A DNA stretch of 64,000 bases, from positions 212,347-276,346 of the forward strand of contig NZ_WTFT01000008.1 in NCBI RefSeq assembly GCF_009861505.1, read 5' to 3'. Shown here piece after piece: positions 15,985 to 26,897 of the stretch. The notes under the pieces were generated by a model that was not told the DNA's origin, ran no database searches, and worked only from the letters and a program-made list of their open reading frames with translations. How positions within the stretch are numbered: position 1 is the first letter of the stretch; each line of letters starts with the position of its first letter. The translations under genes were made by a program, and so were the position numbers. The DNA comes from Pseudomonas izuensis (GTDB taxonomy: Bacteria > Pseudomonadota > Gammaproteobacteria > Pseudomonadales > Pseudomonadaceae).

Positions 15985-17931
15985 ATGGACTATTTGAAGA
16001 CGGCGCCAATGCGCTTTTTGCTATTGGTAACCGGCTCATGGCTGGTCATTTTTCTTCTCACCCGAACGGTTTTACTCCTGACTCATCTGGATGAGGCCGG
16101 CAGTGGTTTCCTCTCTGTCTTCGGCATTGGCTTGCTCTACGACCTGGGCTTCATTGCCTACGCGGCGCTCCCCATGGGGCTCTATCTGTTGCTGTGCCCA
16201 CCGGCCCTATGGCGTCGTCGCGGGCATCGCTGGTTTCTTCAGGGACTGCTGACAGTCAGCCTGTTTGCAATGCTGTTCACCTCGGTGGCCGAATGGCTTT
16301 TCTGGGATGAGTTCGGCGTGCGCTTCAACTTTATCGCCGTCGATTACCTGGTGTATTCCGACGAAGTATTGAACAACCTGCTCGAGTCGTACCCGATCGG
16401 CACGCTGCTGACGATTCTCGCCGTGTTGGCCGTGGTGCTGAGTTTCGCGTTGCGCAAACCCTTCAATGCCGCGCTTGATGCACCGCTGCCACCCTTGCGC
16501 GGGCGTCTGTTGAATGCGCTGGTCCTGTTGATCGCCGCCGGCCTGAGCCTGCAATTGCTCAGCCAGGATGCGCCACGCAGCCAAGGCGGCAATGCTTACC
16601 AGAATGAATTGGCGAGCAATGGCCCGTATCAATTTTTCGCCGCCTTTCGTAACAATGAACTGGACTACCCGCAGTTCTACAGCACCCTGCCATCGGCCGT
16701 TGTCGCAAAACAGATTCGTGCCGAGCTGAACGAACCCAATGCCCGCTTTATCGGCGAAGACCCGCAAGACATCCGTCGGCAAATCGACAATCCGGGCCAG
16801 CCACGCAAGCCCAACATTGTTTTGGTCACCATTGAAAGCTTCAGCGCCAAGTACATGGGCAGCAACGGTGACGAGCGCAACCTGACACCGAATCTGGATG
16901 CCTTGCGCAAGCAGAGCCTGTACTTCAACAACTTCTACGCCACCGGTACCCGTACGGACCGGGGCCTGGAGGCCATCACCCTGGCCATACCGCCCACGCC
17001 GGGACGTTCGATTGTCAAGCGTGTGGGCCGCGAAAGTGGTTTTGCCAGCCTTGGCCAGCAACTCAACGCCGTGGGTTACGACAGCGTGTTTGTCTATGGC
17101 GGACGCGGTTACTTCGACAATATGAATGCCTTTTTCAGCGGCAATGGTTACCGCGTGGTAGACCAGAGCAGTGTCGATGAGTCAGAGATACATTTCAAAA
17201 ATGCCTGGGGCATGGCTGATGAAGATCTCTACAACCAGACACTCAAGCTGGCCGACGCCGACCATGCAAAGCAACAACCCTTTTTGCTGCAATTGATGAC
17301 CACGTCCAACCATCGTCCTTATACCTACCCGGACAATCGGATCGACATCAAGTCCGGTAACGGGCGTGACGGCGCGGTGAAATACACCGACTACGCCATT
17401 GGTCAGTTCCTCGCCCAGGCGCGTCAGAAACCGTGGTTCGACAATACTATTTTCATCTTTGTCGCTGACCACACCGCGGGCAGCGCCGGGAAGGAAGACC
17501 TGCCAATCAGCAACTACCAGATTCCACTGTTCATCTATGCACCGAAATTGATTGAAGCCCGCGAGACTGCACAACTGGCCAGCCAGATCGACCTCGCGCC
17601 AACCTTGTTGGGCCTGCTGAACCTGGATTACCAGTCGACGTTCTTTGGGCGTAACCTGTTGCAGGACAACCCGTTGCCTCCACGAGTGGTCGTTGGTAAT
17701 TATCAGCACCTGGGGTTGTTCGATGGCAAAGACCTTGCGATCCTGAGCCCCCGCCAGGGCTTGCGTCGTCACGATGATGCCTTGACCGAAAGTCGCGAGT
17801 ACCGCTCCGACACCAGTGACCCGTTGATCGCCCGCGCGATCACCTACTACCAAACAGCCAGTTATGGCTTCAAGCAACAGCTGCTTGGCTGGAAAGTGCC
17901 CATGGAGGGCACAGCCAAAGTCAGCGAATGA
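15985..17931 (+). CDS. LTA synthase-family (alkaline-phosphatase-fold) membrane phosphotransferase
   Basis: Protein of 648 residues with about five N-terminal TM segments (residues 8-190) and a large periplasmic sulfatase/alkaline-phosphatase-fold domain. Catalytic features of the LtaS/OpgB type are visible: the metal-binding Glu in VTIESFSAKYMG, the Thr nucleophile region ATGTRTDRGLEA, and VADHTAG late in the domain. It probably transfers a phospho-group onto an envelope glycan or lipid. ATG 15985 is favoured over 15976 because AAGGA directly abuts the latter. It is divergent from colR and carries a ColR-like box, so it may be an envelope-modifying member of that regulon. Substrate unknown. 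Confidence 0.75.
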   Translation: MDYLKTAPMRFLLLVTGSWLVIFLLTRTVLLLTHLDEAGSGFLSVFGIGLLYDLGFIAYAALPMGLYLLLCPPALWRRRGHRWFLQGLLTVSLFAMLFTSVAEWLFWDEFGVRFNFIAVDYLVYSDEVLNNLLESYPIGTLLTILAVLAVVLSFALRKPFNAALDAPLPPLRGRLLNALVLLIAAGLSLQLLSQDAPRSQGGNAYQNELASNGPYQFFAAFRNNELDYPQFYSTLPSAVVAKQIRAELNEPNARFIGEDPQDIRRQIDNPGQPRKPNIVLVTIESFSAKYMGSNGDERNLTPNLDALRKQSLYFNNFYATGTRTDRGLEAITLAIPPTPGRSIVKRVGRESGFASLGQQLNAVGYDSVFVYGGRGYFDNMNAFFSGNGYRVVDQSSVDESEIHFKNAWGMADEDLYNQTLKLADADHAKQQPFLLQLMTTSNHRPYTYPDNRIDIKSGNGRDGAVKYTDYAIGQFLAQARQKPWFDNTIFIFVADHTAGSAGKEDLPISNYQIPLFIYAPKLIEARETAQLASQIDLAPTLLGLLNLDYQSTFFGRNLLQDNPLPPRVVVGNYQHLGLFDGKDLAILSPRQGLRRHDDALTESREYRSDTSDPLIARAITYYQTASYGFKQQLLGWKVPMEGTAKVSE

Positions 17932-17940
17932 AAACCGAAT

Positions 17941-17969
17941 CGCCCCGGGCTGATGCCCCGGGGCGTTTT
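17941..17969 (+). terminator. Intergenic terminator hairpin
   Basis: CGCCCCGGG and CCCGGGGCG form a 9-bp GC stem with a 7-nt loop, followed by TTTT. It lies 10 nt after the sulfatase-family stop and just before the PAP2 gene, so it may only partly separate the two. Confidence 0.75.
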
Positions 17970-17988
17970 CCTTTGTTCAGGATCCACC

Positions 17989-18732
17989 ATGTCATCAACC
18001 GTTGTCCGCCCTGCCCCGCGCCCACTCAACTTCTGGGTGTTCCTGGGCGTACCCGCCGCTGTGGCGATTATTCTGGTACTGCTCGAACTGACCTCACTGG
18101 ATATGGACCTGGCCAAACTGTTCTACGACCCGGCCGCGGGAGGCTTTATCGGGCGGCACAGTTACTTCCTCGAAACCGTCCTGCATACCCGCGCCAAGCA
18201 AGTGGTCATCGCCTTCTCGGTGTTTGCCATCCTCGGTTTTGTCAGCTCCTTCTTCATGGCCAGGCTCAAGCCATTCAAACGGGAACTGGGCTGCCTGGTG
18301 CTGTCCCTGGGCCTGGCGACGTCTTTTGTCACCCCCATGAAAGCGGTAACAGCGGTGCAGTGTCCGTGGAGCCTGGAGCAATTTGGCGGCCATGAGACCT
18401 ACAGTGAATTGCTGAGCCATCGACCGCACTCTGACAAACCGGGCCGCTGCTGGCCAGGCGGCCATGCCGCGACCGGCTTCACCCTGTTTGCGCTGTTTTT
18501 CGTGCTGCGCGATCGTCGTCCACGACTGGCTCGCGCTGCGCTCGTCTTCGCCTTTACCCTGGGTTCGGTGTTCTCCATCGGCCGGATGATGCAAGGCGCG
18601 CACTTTTTCTCGCACAACGTGTGGACGGCGGTGTTTTGCTGGCTGATTTGCCTGGGGTCGTATTACTGGATTTTGTATCGACCCGCTTCCAAGGCTGAGC
18701 AAGCGGGCAAGCCCGACCCCGTCAGCGCCTGA
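17989..18732 (+). CDS. PAP2-superfamily membrane phosphatase
   Basis: Integral membrane phosphatase of 247 residues with about six TM segments. PAP2 motif 2 (CWPGGHAATGF) and motif 3 region (GRMMQGAHFFSHNVWTA) are present, with the catalytic His residues. The final acidic residue of the classic motif 3 is Asn here, as seen in LpxT/EptA-like or PA-phosphatase subtypes. AGGA precedes ATG 17989. It lies just downstream of the LTA-synthase-like gene, so a joint role in lipid phosphate recycling or lipid A/undecaprenyl phosphate metabolism is likely but inferred. Confidence 0.78.
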   Translation: MSSTVVRPAPRPLNFWVFLGVPAAVAIILVLLELTSLDMDLAKLFYDPAAGGFIGRHSYFLETVLHTRAKQVVIAFSVFAILGFVSSFFMARLKPFKRELGCLVLSLGLATSFVTPMKAVTAVQCPWSLEQFGGHETYSELLSHRPHSDKPGRCWPGGHAATGFTLFALFFVLRDRRPRLARAALVFAFTLGSVFSIGRMMQGAHFFSHNVWTAVFCWLICLGSYYWILYRPASKAEQAGKPDPVSA

Positions 18733-18746
18733 AATTCGGAACAAAA

Positions 18747-18768
18747 GTGGGAGCCGGCTGGCTCCCAC
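18747..18768. repeat. Compact GTGGGAGCC palindrome
   Basis: GTGGGAGCC-GGCT-GGCTCCCAC is a perfect 9-bp inverted repeat in the gap before the groEL terminator. It is of the same class as 59172-59199. Confidence 0.8.
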
Positions 18769-18803
18769 AATGGTCCGATGTAAACATCAGAAATACGGGC
18801 AAT

Positions 18804-18838
18804 AAAAAACCCCGCCTGCTTTCGCAGGCGGGGTTTTT
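18804..18838. terminator. Terminator after groEL (also serves the PAP2 gene)
   Basis: AAAAAACCCCGCCTG and CAGGCGGGGTTTTT form a strong symmetric hairpin between convergent genes. Confidence 0.92.
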
Positions 18839-18858
18839 ACGTACGGGGTAAGGCTGGC

Positions 18859-20514
<1,656 letters not shown>

Positions 20515-20551
20515 TTAAATACTTTGTAGTAACGGGAAAATGAGCGGGGAA

Positions 20552-20845
20552 TCAGCCTTCGATAACAGCGAGGATTTCGTTCTCGCTCATTACCAGCAGG
20601 TCTTCGCCGTCGACTTTCACAGTGTTGCTGCCGGAGTAAGGACCGAACACAACCTTGTCGCCCACTTTGACGGACAGTGCACGCACTTCACCGTTTTCCA
20701 GTACGCGGCCGGTGCCTACAGCGAGGATTTCGCCGCTGTTGGCTTTTTCAGCAGCCGAACCTGGCAGGACGATACCGCCAGCGGTTTTCTTTTCTTCTTC
20801 GCTGCGACGGATGACGACGCGGTCATGCAGAGGACGAAGCTTCAT
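20552..20845 (-). CDS. groES: Co-chaperonin GroES (Cpn10)
   Basis: Lid subunit of the GroEL chamber, 97 residues, full length. It has the conserved start [14 protein letters not shown] and the mobile loop [24 protein letters not shown] precedes the ATG. It heads the groESL operon and has a long leader of about 140 nt (separate entry). Confidence 0.98.
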   Translation of the reverse strand: MKLRPLHDRVVIRRSEEEKKTAGGIVLPGSAAEKANSGEILAVGTGRVLENGEVRALSVKVGDKVVFGPYSGSNTVKVDGEDLLVMSENEILAVIEG

Positions 20846-20985
20846 TGTCGATCTCTCCTAATTGTGGTTTTCATCGGCCGGTGTAGTCCCGGCGGGTTTA
20901 ACAAAGTCCGGCGGTGCCGGGTGCGGCTCGACAAGCGAGACGCGGAAGTCTGTCTGGCGTGATCGCCAGAAACCTTGCGGTGACC
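20846..20985 (-). ncRNA. Structured groES leader (probably the Pseudomon-groES motif)
   Basis: The transcribed leader has a perfect hairpin (TCTGGCG-ATCA-CGCCAGA, plus-strand 20953-20970) and further GC-rich pairings such as CCCGGC/GCCGGG and CCGCCGGGACTACACCGGCC. A published comparative-genomics motif called Pseudomon-groES lies in this position in Pseudomonas, as I recall. Assignment is by position and foldability only. Confidence 0.5.
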
Positions 20986-20988
20986 GTT

Positions 20989-21018
20989 ACATAAGGGCGC
21001 ATAAGCTTATTACAAGGG
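20989..21018 (-). promoter_or_regulatory. Sigma-32-type heat-shock promoter for groESL
   Basis: On the minus strand CCCTTGTAA (21018-21010) is followed, after 12 nt, by CCCTTATGT (20997-20989). This resembles the heat-shock pattern CTTGAAA-N13-CCCCATNT, with two or three mismatches. Confidence 0.5.
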
Positions 21019-21056
21019 CGGGGATCGAAAATTTTTCATCCCGGTGACCCGCAAAC

Positions 21057-21084
21057 GAACACGGCACCCGAAGGTGCCGTGTGG
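21057..21084 (-). terminator. Terminator after fxsA
   Basis: On the minus strand ACACGGCACC-TTCG-GGTGCCGTGT forms a 10-bp stem with a tetraloop, followed by TCGTTT. It begins about 9 nt after the fxsA stop. Confidence 0.75.
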
Positions 21085-21092
21085 TCATGGTG

Positions 21093-21569
21093 TTACTTGG
21101 TATCGCGATGTTCGAACTCGCCTTCGATCACATTGGGCTCACGACCCAGGGGTTCACGCGGCGCGGGGCCGCCACGGGACTGAAGATCATCGGCGAACGC
21201 ACGCTGGCGGATCGCTTGTTCCTCGGCGCGCTGGCGCATTTTATTGGCCAGCAGACGGCGGCTGATCGGCAGCAGCATGATCAGGCCGATCACGTCGCTG
21301 ATGAAACCCGGAAGGATCAACAGGCCACCGGCCAATGCCAGCATCAGGCCTTCGAGCATGGTCTGGGCGGGCAACTCGCCGCGGTTCAGGCTTTCGCGGG
21401 CACGCAACGCGGTGGCCAGGCCGGCGATCCGCAGCACGAACACACCGAACATCGAGCCGAGAATGATCAGCAGCAGGGCCGGGAAAAACCCGATAGCCCC
21501 TGCCACCTTGACGAATACGAACAGCTCCAACACCGGAAACAGCAGAAAGAGCAACAAAAAAGGGCGCAT
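21093..21569 (-). CDS. fxsA: FxsA-family membrane protein
   Basis: Cytoplasmic-membrane protein of 158 residues. The FxsA core is residues 1-130 with hydrophobic segments at about 5-22, 28-50 and 75-100, and a polar charged C-terminus. E. coli FxsA (suppressor of F exclusion of phage T7) is the named relative; its cellular role is poorly defined. ATG 21569 follows GAGG at good spacing; the frame from 21608 has 13 extra codons without support. It lies upstream of groES in the same orientation but is separated by its own terminator, as in PAO1 (PA4387). Confidence 0.85.
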   Translation of the reverse strand: MRPFLLLFLLFPVLELFVFVKVAGAIGFFPALLLIILGSMFGVFVLRIAGLATALRARESLNRGELPAQTMLEGLMLALAGGLLILPGFISDVIGLIMLLPISRRLLANKMRQRAEEQAIRQRAFADDLQSRGGPAPREPLGREPNVIEGEFEHRDTK

Positions 21570-21635
21570 CAAATGGTTCCTCAACGCAAGAAAGCCTTGC
21601 CAGTTCACCTTAGATGACGTCGCCGTTTCGTGAAT

Positions 21636-22367
21636 TCAAGCGCCGGCCACTGCATTTTTCGGCCAATGTTCGGCGTGAGCCAGGAAAACCAAGGCCTCGC
21701 GAACTTGTGTCGGCGTATTACATGGGGCTTGGAAAGGTAGCCAGTAGATCCCCTGACCAATGCGCAAATGCATGCCTTCGGAGTCGATCCCGGCCATTTG
21801 CGCTGGTGTGGTGTTCGGCAGTCCCGCCAGGTCGACGTAGTGCGCAATGGCCTTGGCGTGATCGGCATTCATGTGTTCGACCATGCTCACTTCTGCCTTG
21901 CCGGCGAAGGGATTGGCCAGGGTCAGGTCGTTGACCCAATGAATCGCGCCAAAACCGCCGATGTAGCGGTGGCGTACAGGCTTGAGCACCCAGAAGTCGA
22001 AATCGTGGGCCTGGTGATAGCCCTGCGACTCCGGGAAGTAGCGGTAGTACCGTTCGCAAGCGCTTTCGATGGTGGCTTCGTCTTCAAGCTGCTGCGCTTC
22101 GGCCAGATAGGTCAGTCGACCAACGGCCTGGACATCTTCCGCCCCACGCTCGCCCACGAACAGCGAGCATTTCGGGTCTTTCTGCAAATTGTGGGTGTGC
22201 TGGGCGATGCGGCTGATCAGGATCAGCGGTCGGCCCAGCGCGTCCAGGCAGTACGGAACCACGGAGCCGAACGGGAAACCGGGCATCGATTTGGAGTGCG
22301 TCGAGAGCACTCCACGGTATTCCTTGAGAAGCAATTCTCGTGCATGCTTAGCCGCTTCAACGCTCAA
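21636..22367 (-). CDS. HugZ-like pyridoxamine-phosphate-oxidase-fold protein (DUF2470)
   Basis: Protein of 243 residues. The N-terminal split-barrel domain (about 1-150) has the PGFPFGSVVPY and LFVGERG strands of HugZ/PPOX-type proteins. The C-terminal DUF2470 domain (about 160-240) contains VEHMNADHAKAI, with a His typical of haem-binding HugZ members. A role in haem utilisation or degradation is therefore possible (PA4388-like by context). It lies 27 nt before the fxsA start in the same orientation, so co-transcription is plausible. Confidence 0.75.
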   Translation of the reverse strand: MSVEAAKHARELLLKEYRGVLSTHSKSMPGFPFGSVVPYCLDALGRPLILISRIAQHTHNLQKDPKCSLFVGERGAEDVQAVGRLTYLAEAQQLEDEATIESACERYYRYFPESQGYHQAHDFDFWVLKPVRHRYIGGFGAIHWVNDLTLANPFAGKAEVSMVEHMNADHAKAIAHYVDLAGLPNTTPAQMAGIDSEGMHLRIGQGIYWLPFQAPCNTPTQVREALVFLAHAEHWPKNAVAGA

Positions 22368-22530
22368 TTTATGACTCCTTAAATAGAATCCGTCAAAAAA
22401 ACGGACGGGGGACTAGGAAAGTTCCAGTACGCCATCGGGGCAGTTCTCATGTGCAGCCAGGCCATGTCAGGTGCAGATCGAGAGGCTCTCTAAAAGGAAA
22501 CCACTTAGACCTGCTACCGGGGGCATGCGA

Positions 22531-23289
22531 ATGCAACTCACTGACAAAGTAATCATTATCACGGGCGGTTGCCAGGGTTTAGGCCGCTCCATGGCCGAGT
22601 ATTTCGCCGCCAGGGGCGCGAAGCTGGCGCTGGTGGACCTCAATCAGGAAAAGCTCGATGACACCGTCGCAGCCTGCCAGGCCAAGGGTGCAGAAGCCCG
22701 CGCTTACCTGTGTAACGTAGCCAATGAAGAGCAAGTGACCCACATGGTCGCCCGGGTCGCTGAAGACTTCGGCGCGATCCATGGCCTGATCAACAACGCC
22801 GGCATCCTGCGTGACGGGCTGTTGCTCAAGGTCAAGGACGGCGAAATGACCAAAATGAGCCTGGCCCAGTGGCAGGCGGTCATCGACGTCAACCTGACCG
22901 GCGTGTTCCTGTGCACCCGTGAAGTCGCTGCGAAAATGGTCGAGCTGAAGAACAGCGGCGCGATCATCAATATCTCGTCGATTTCCCGCGCCGGCAACGT
23001 CGGCCAGACCAACTACTCCGCCGCGAAGGCCGGTGTCGCCGCCGCGACCGTGACCTGGGCCAAGGAACTGGCGCGCTATGGCATCCGCGTGGCGGGCATT
23101 GCACCGGGTTTCATCGAAACCGAGATGACGTTGGGCATGAAGCCTGAGGCGCTGGAGAAGATGACATCCGGGATTCCGCTCAAGCGCATGGGCAAGCCGG
23201 AAGAAATCGCCCATTCGGCGGCGTACATTTTCGAGAACGACTATTACACCGGCCGGATTCTGGAAATGGATGGCGGGTTGCGGATCTAA
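22531..23289 (+). CDS. Short-chain dehydrogenase/reductase (FabG-like)
   Basis: NAD(P)-dependent oxidoreductase of 252 residues, classical SDR. It has TGGCQGLG (cofactor glycine motif, residues about 10-17), NNAG, the catalytic Ser in the ISSIS segment, and YxxxK in YSAAKAG. The Asp after strand 2 (LVDLN) suggests NAD preference. ATG 22531 lies 7 nt after GGGGG; ATG 22525 is possible. PA4389-like by position; no operon partner. The substrate is unknown; 3-oxoacyl-ACP reductase activity is only one option. Confidence 0.8.
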   Translation: MQLTDKVIIITGGCQGLGRSMAEYFAARGAKLALVDLNQEKLDDTVAACQAKGAEARAYLCNVANEEQVTHMVARVAEDFGAIHGLINNAGILRDGLLLKVKDGEMTKMSLAQWQAVIDVNLTGVFLCTREVAAKMVELKNSGAIINISSISRAGNVGQTNYSAAKAGVAAATVTWAKELARYGIRVAGIAPGFIETEMTLGMKPEALEKMTSGIPLKRMGKPEEIAHSAAYIFENDYYTGRILEMDGGLRI

Positions 23290-23300
23290 AACCACAAAGG

Positions 23301-23390
23301 CCCTGTAGGAGCGAGCTTGCTCGCGATGGTGGATCAGGCACATTGATGCCAACTGACACACCATCGCGAGCAGGCTCGCTCCTACAGGGG
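23301..23390. repeat. REPIN (inverted REP pair)
   Basis: CTGTAGGAGCGAGCTTGCTC and the inverse arm ending GCTCGCTCCTACAGG enclose a short spacer with GATGGTG/CACCATC. It sits between the convergent SDR and apbC genes, at the junction of two blocks that are far apart in PAO1. Confidence 0.9.
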
Positions 23391-23405
23391 ACTGCATTTC
23401 AAATC

Positions 23406-24500
23406 TTAATCGTCGCTGATGGTGATATTCGGCATCGCCGGCGTTGCCGCTTCCTGCAACACAATCCGCGCGCCGACATGACGGGCGAGCTCCTGGTAAA
23501 CCATCGCAATCTGGCTGTCTGGCTCGGCGATCACCGTCGGCTTGCCGCCATCGGCCTGCTCGCGGATCACCATCGACAGCGGCAGCGAGGCCAGCAACTC
23601 GACGCCGTACTGGCTGGCCAGTTTCACCCCGCCGCCCTCACCGAACAGATGCTCGGCATGTCCGCAATTGGAGCAGATGTGCACGGCCATGTTTTCCACC
23701 ACGCCCAGCACCGGGATGTTGACCTTGCGGAACATCTCCACGCCCTTGCGCGCGTCGAGCAAGGCCAGGTCCTGAGGCGTAGTGACGATGACCGCGCCGG
23801 CCACCGGGACTTTCTGCGCCAGGGTCAGCTGGATGTCACCGGTGCCTGGCGGCATGTCGATGACCAGGTAATCCAGGTCGCCCCAGGCCGTTTGGGTGAC
23901 CAGTTGCAACAAGGCACCGGAAACCATCGGCCCGCGCCAGACCATCGGTGTGTTGTCGTCGGTCAGGAACGCCATCGACATCACTTCCACGCCATGGGAC
24001 TTGAGCGGAACGAACCATTTCTGGTCCTTGACTTCTGGACGGGTGCGTTCGGGGATACCGAACATGATGCCTTGGCTCGGACCGTAGATATCGGCGTCGA
24101 GAATGCCGACCTTGGCGCCTTCGCGGGCCAGGGCCAACGCCAGGTTGGCGGCGGTGGTGGATTTGCCCACGCCGCCCTTGCCCGATGCCACGGCCACCAC
24201 GTTCTTGACGTTGGCCAGGCCCGGAATCTGCGCCTGGGCCTTGTGCGCGGCAATCACGCTGGTGATGTCGACGCGGGCAGATGTCACGCCGTCCAGGCCT
24301 TCGATGGCCATTTGGAGCATTTGTGCCCAGCCACTCTTGAACAGACCGGCGGCATAACCCAGTTCGAGCTGAACGCTGACGCGCTCGCCCTGAATATCGA
24401 TGTTGCGCACGCACCCGGCGCTGACCGGGTCCTGGTTCAGATAAGGGTCGGTGTATTGGCGAAGGACGGCTTCCACCGCTGCGCGATTGACGGCGCTCAT
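23406..24500 (-). CDS. apbC: Iron-sulfur cluster carrier ApbC/Mrp
   Basis: Cytoplasmic P-loop scaffold ATPase of 364 residues that binds and delivers Fe-S clusters. An N-terminal DUF59/MIP18-like domain (1-90) is followed by the ATPase with deviant Walker A ASGKGGVGKST (about 106-116). The cluster-binding CxxC is CSNC near residue 281. GGAG lies 6 nt before ATG 24500. Divergent from metG, as in many gammaproteobacteria (PA3481/PA3482). ApbC would be relevant to the Fe-S proteins RnfB and Nth encoded nearby. Confidence 0.92.
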   Translation of the reverse strand: MSAVNRAAVEAVLRQYTDPYLNQDPVSAGCVRNIDIQGERVSVQLELGYAAGLFKSGWAQMLQMAIEGLDGVTSARVDITSVIAAHKAQAQIPGLANVKNVVAVASGKGGVGKSTTAANLALALAREGAKVGILDADIYGPSQGIMFGIPERTRPEVKDQKWFVPLKSHGVEVMSMAFLTDDNTPMVWRGPMVSGALLQLVTQTAWGDLDYLVIDMPPGTGDIQLTLAQKVPVAGAVIVTTPQDLALLDARKGVEMFRKVNIPVLGVVENMAVHICSNCGHAEHLFGEGGGVKLASQYGVELLASLPLSMVIREQADGGKPTVIAEPDSQIAMVYQELARHVGARIVLQEAATPAMPNITISDD

Positions 24501-24683
24501 GGGCAACTCCGAAAACAGGTCTTGGAAAGATGGCGGATATCGTACCTGTTATGAGCGTTCGGCGGGATGCTCAAAAAATGGCGATCAGCCGTTACTCATC
24601 CAATGAAACAGGCTCACAGGGTGAAAAATATGTGCCAGCGCTTTATAGTGGCCGACCTCCGTTTCATCAAGTAGCCGAGCCCC

Positions 24684-26735
24684 ATGTCCGAGCCACGCAA
24701 GATCCTCGTCACCAGCGCCCTGCCCTATGCCAATGGTTCGATTCACCTCGGCCATATGCTGGAATACATCCAGACCGATATGTGGGTGCGCTTCCAGAAG
24801 CACCGCGGCAACCAATGCATTTATGTCTGCGCCGACGACGCCCACGGCTCGGCGATCATGCTGCGCGCGGAAAAGGAAGGCATCACCCCGGAACAACTGA
24901 TCGCCAACGTCCAGGCTGAACACAGCGCCGACTTTGCCGAGTTCCTGGTGGACTTCGATAATTTCCACTCCACTCACGCCGAAGAAAACCGTGAGCTGTC
25001 GAGCCAGATCTACCTGAAGCTGCGCGACGCCGGGCACATCGCCACGCGCTCGATTACCCAGTATTTCGACCCGGAAAAGAAAATGTTCCTGGCCGACCGC
25101 TTCATCAAGGGCACTTGCCCGAAATGTGGCACTGAAGACCAGTACGGCGACAACTGCGAAAAATGCGGTGCGACCTACGCACCGACCGACCTGAAGGATC
25201 CGAAATCGGCGATCTCCGGCGCCACCCCGGTGCTCAAGGACTCCCAGCATTTCTTCTTCAAGTTGCCGGACTTCCAGGAAATGCTGCAAACCTGGACCCG
25301 CAGCGGCACCCTGCAGGACGCCGTCGCCAACAAGATCGCCGAATGGCTCGATGCCGGCCTGCAACAGTGGGACATCTCCCGCGATGCGCCGTATTTTGGC
25401 TTCGAAATTCCCGATGAGCCGGGCAAGTATTTCTACGTGTGGCTGGATGCGCCGATCGGCTACATGGCGAGCTTCAAGAACCTGTGCAATCGTACGCCGG
25501 AGCTGGACTTCGACGCGTTCTGGGGCAAGGACTCCACCGCCGAGCTGTACCACTTCATCGGCAAGGACATCGTCAACTTCCACGCCCTGTTCTGGCCAGC
25601 GATGCTCGAAGGCGCGGGTTACCGCAAGCCGACCGGCATCAACGTGCACGGCTACCTGACCGTCAACGGCCAGAAAATGTCCAAGTCCCGCGGCACCTTC
25701 ATCAAGGCCCGGACCTACCTGGATCACCTGTCGCCGGAATACCTGCGCTACTACTACGCGGCCAAACTGAGCCGTGGCGTCGACGACCTCGACCTGAACC
25801 TCGAAGACTTCGTGCAGAAGGTCAATTCCGACCTGGTGGGCAAAGTCGTCAATATCGCCAGCCGTTGCGCCGGTTTCATCCATAAGGGCAATGCCGGTGT
25901 GATGGTCGACACCAACGCCGCGCCGGAGCTGACCGAAGCCTTCCTGGCCGCCGCGCCTGGCATCGCCGACGCCTATGAAGCCCGCGACTTCGCTCGCGCC
26001 ATGCGCGAGATCATGGCCCTGGCCGACCGCGCCAACGCCTGGATCGCCGACAAGGCACCGTGGTCGTTGAACAAACAGGAAGGCAAGCAGGATGAAGTCC
26101 AGGCCATTTGCGCCACCGGCGTCAATCTGTTCCGCCAGTTGGTGATCTTCCTCAAGCCGGTGCTGCCGTTGCTGGCCGCCGATGCCGAGGCGTTCCTCAA
26201 CGTCGCGCCATTGACCTGGAACGACAACACCCTCTGGCTCGCCAACCATCAGCTGAACGAGTTCAAGCCGCTGATGACCCGGATCGACCCGGTCAAGGTG
26301 CAGGCCATGACCGACGCTTCGAAAGAAGACCTGACCGCGAGCCAGACCGACACCGGCGAAGCTTCACCTGTCGGTAATGGCGAACTGGCCAAGGATCCGT
26401 TGTCCCCGGAAATCGAGTTCGACACCTTCGCAGCAGTCGATTTGCGCGTCGCACTGATCGTCAAGGCCGAACACGTGGAAGGCGCCGACAAGCTGCTGCG
26501 CCTGACCCTGGACATTGGTGACGAGCAACGCAACGTCTTCTCCGGGATCAAGAGCGCTTATCCGGACCCGTCCAAGCTCAATGGTCGGCTGACCATGATG
26601 ATCGCCAACCTCAAGCCTCGCAAAATGAAATTCGGTATCTCCGAGGGCATGGTGATGGCGGCCGGTCCTGGCGGTGAAGAGATCTACCTGTTGAGCCCGG
26701 ACAGCGGCGCCAAGCCTGGTCAGCGGATCAAGTAA
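24684..26735 (+). CDS. metG: Methionyl-tRNA synthetase
   Basis: Charges tRNA-Met, including the initiator; 683 residues, the long dimeric form. The signature HLGH is at 21-24, KMSKS at 331-335, and the zinc knuckle has CPKC at 145-148 and CEKC at 158-161. The C-terminal tRNA-binding OB-fold domain covers about 580-683. The ribosome site is weak (GAGCCCC before ATG). It is followed by a terminator and then the rnf operon. Confidence 0.98.
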   Translation: MSEPRKILVTSALPYANGSIHLGHMLEYIQTDMWVRFQKHRGNQCIYVCADDAHGSAIMLRAEKEGITPEQLIANVQAEHSADFAEFLVDFDNFHSTHAEENRELSSQIYLKLRDAGHIATRSITQYFDPEKKMFLADRFIKGTCPKCGTEDQYGDNCEKCGATYAPTDLKDPKSAISGATPVLKDSQHFFFKLPDFQEMLQTWTRSGTLQDAVANKIAEWLDAGLQQWDISRDAPYFGFEIPDEPGKYFYVWLDAPIGYMASFKNLCNRTPELDFDAFWGKDSTAELYHFIGKDIVNFHALFWPAMLEGAGYRKPTGINVHGYLTVNGQKMSKSRGTFIKARTYLDHLSPEYLRYYYAAKLSRGVDDLDLNLEDFVQKVNSDLVGKVVNIASRCAGFIHKGNAGVMVDTNAAPELTEAFLAAAPGIADAYEARDFARAMREIMALADRANAWIADKAPWSLNKQEGKQDEVQAICATGVNLFRQLVIFLKPVLPLLAADAEAFLNVAPLTWNDNTLWLANHQLNEFKPLMTRIDPVKVQAMTDASKEDLTASQTDTGEASPVGNGELAKDPLSPEIEFDTFAAVDLRVALIVKAEHVEGADKLLRLTLDIGDEQRNVFSGIKSAYPDPSKLNGRLTMMIANLKPRKMKFGISEGMVMAAGPGGEEIYLLSPDSGAKPGQRIK

Positions 26736-26751
26736 GGCACGGCGGTAAACC

Positions 26752-26788
26752 GATCCCACAGTCGTGCCTGACGCGACTGTGGGATTTT
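26752..26788 (+). terminator. Terminator after metG
   Basis: ATCCCACAGTCG and CGACTGTGGGAT form a 12-bp stem followed by TTTT. Confidence 0.85.
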
Positions 26789-26857
26789 CATGTCTGGCCC
26801 ACCCTCCGCCCTTGCCGGATAATGCCTAAGCTTTTTTGAACGCAGCGCTCTTGGGTT

Positions 26858-26883
26858 CATCGCGAGCAAGCTCGCTCCTACAA
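26858..26883. repeat. Solo REP unit directly in front of rnfA
   Basis: CATCGCGAGCAAGCTCGCTC then CTACAA ends 14 nt before the rnfA start codon. No inverted partner is present, and no Shine-Dalgarno sequence is visible between it and ATG. Confidence 0.8.
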
Positions 26884-26897
26884 AAGTCGGCTCGATC

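Noticed and set aside
24585..26249. 554-codon open frame antisense to metG
   Set aside because: MetG has HLGH, KMSKS and zinc motifs; the antisense product has no family features.
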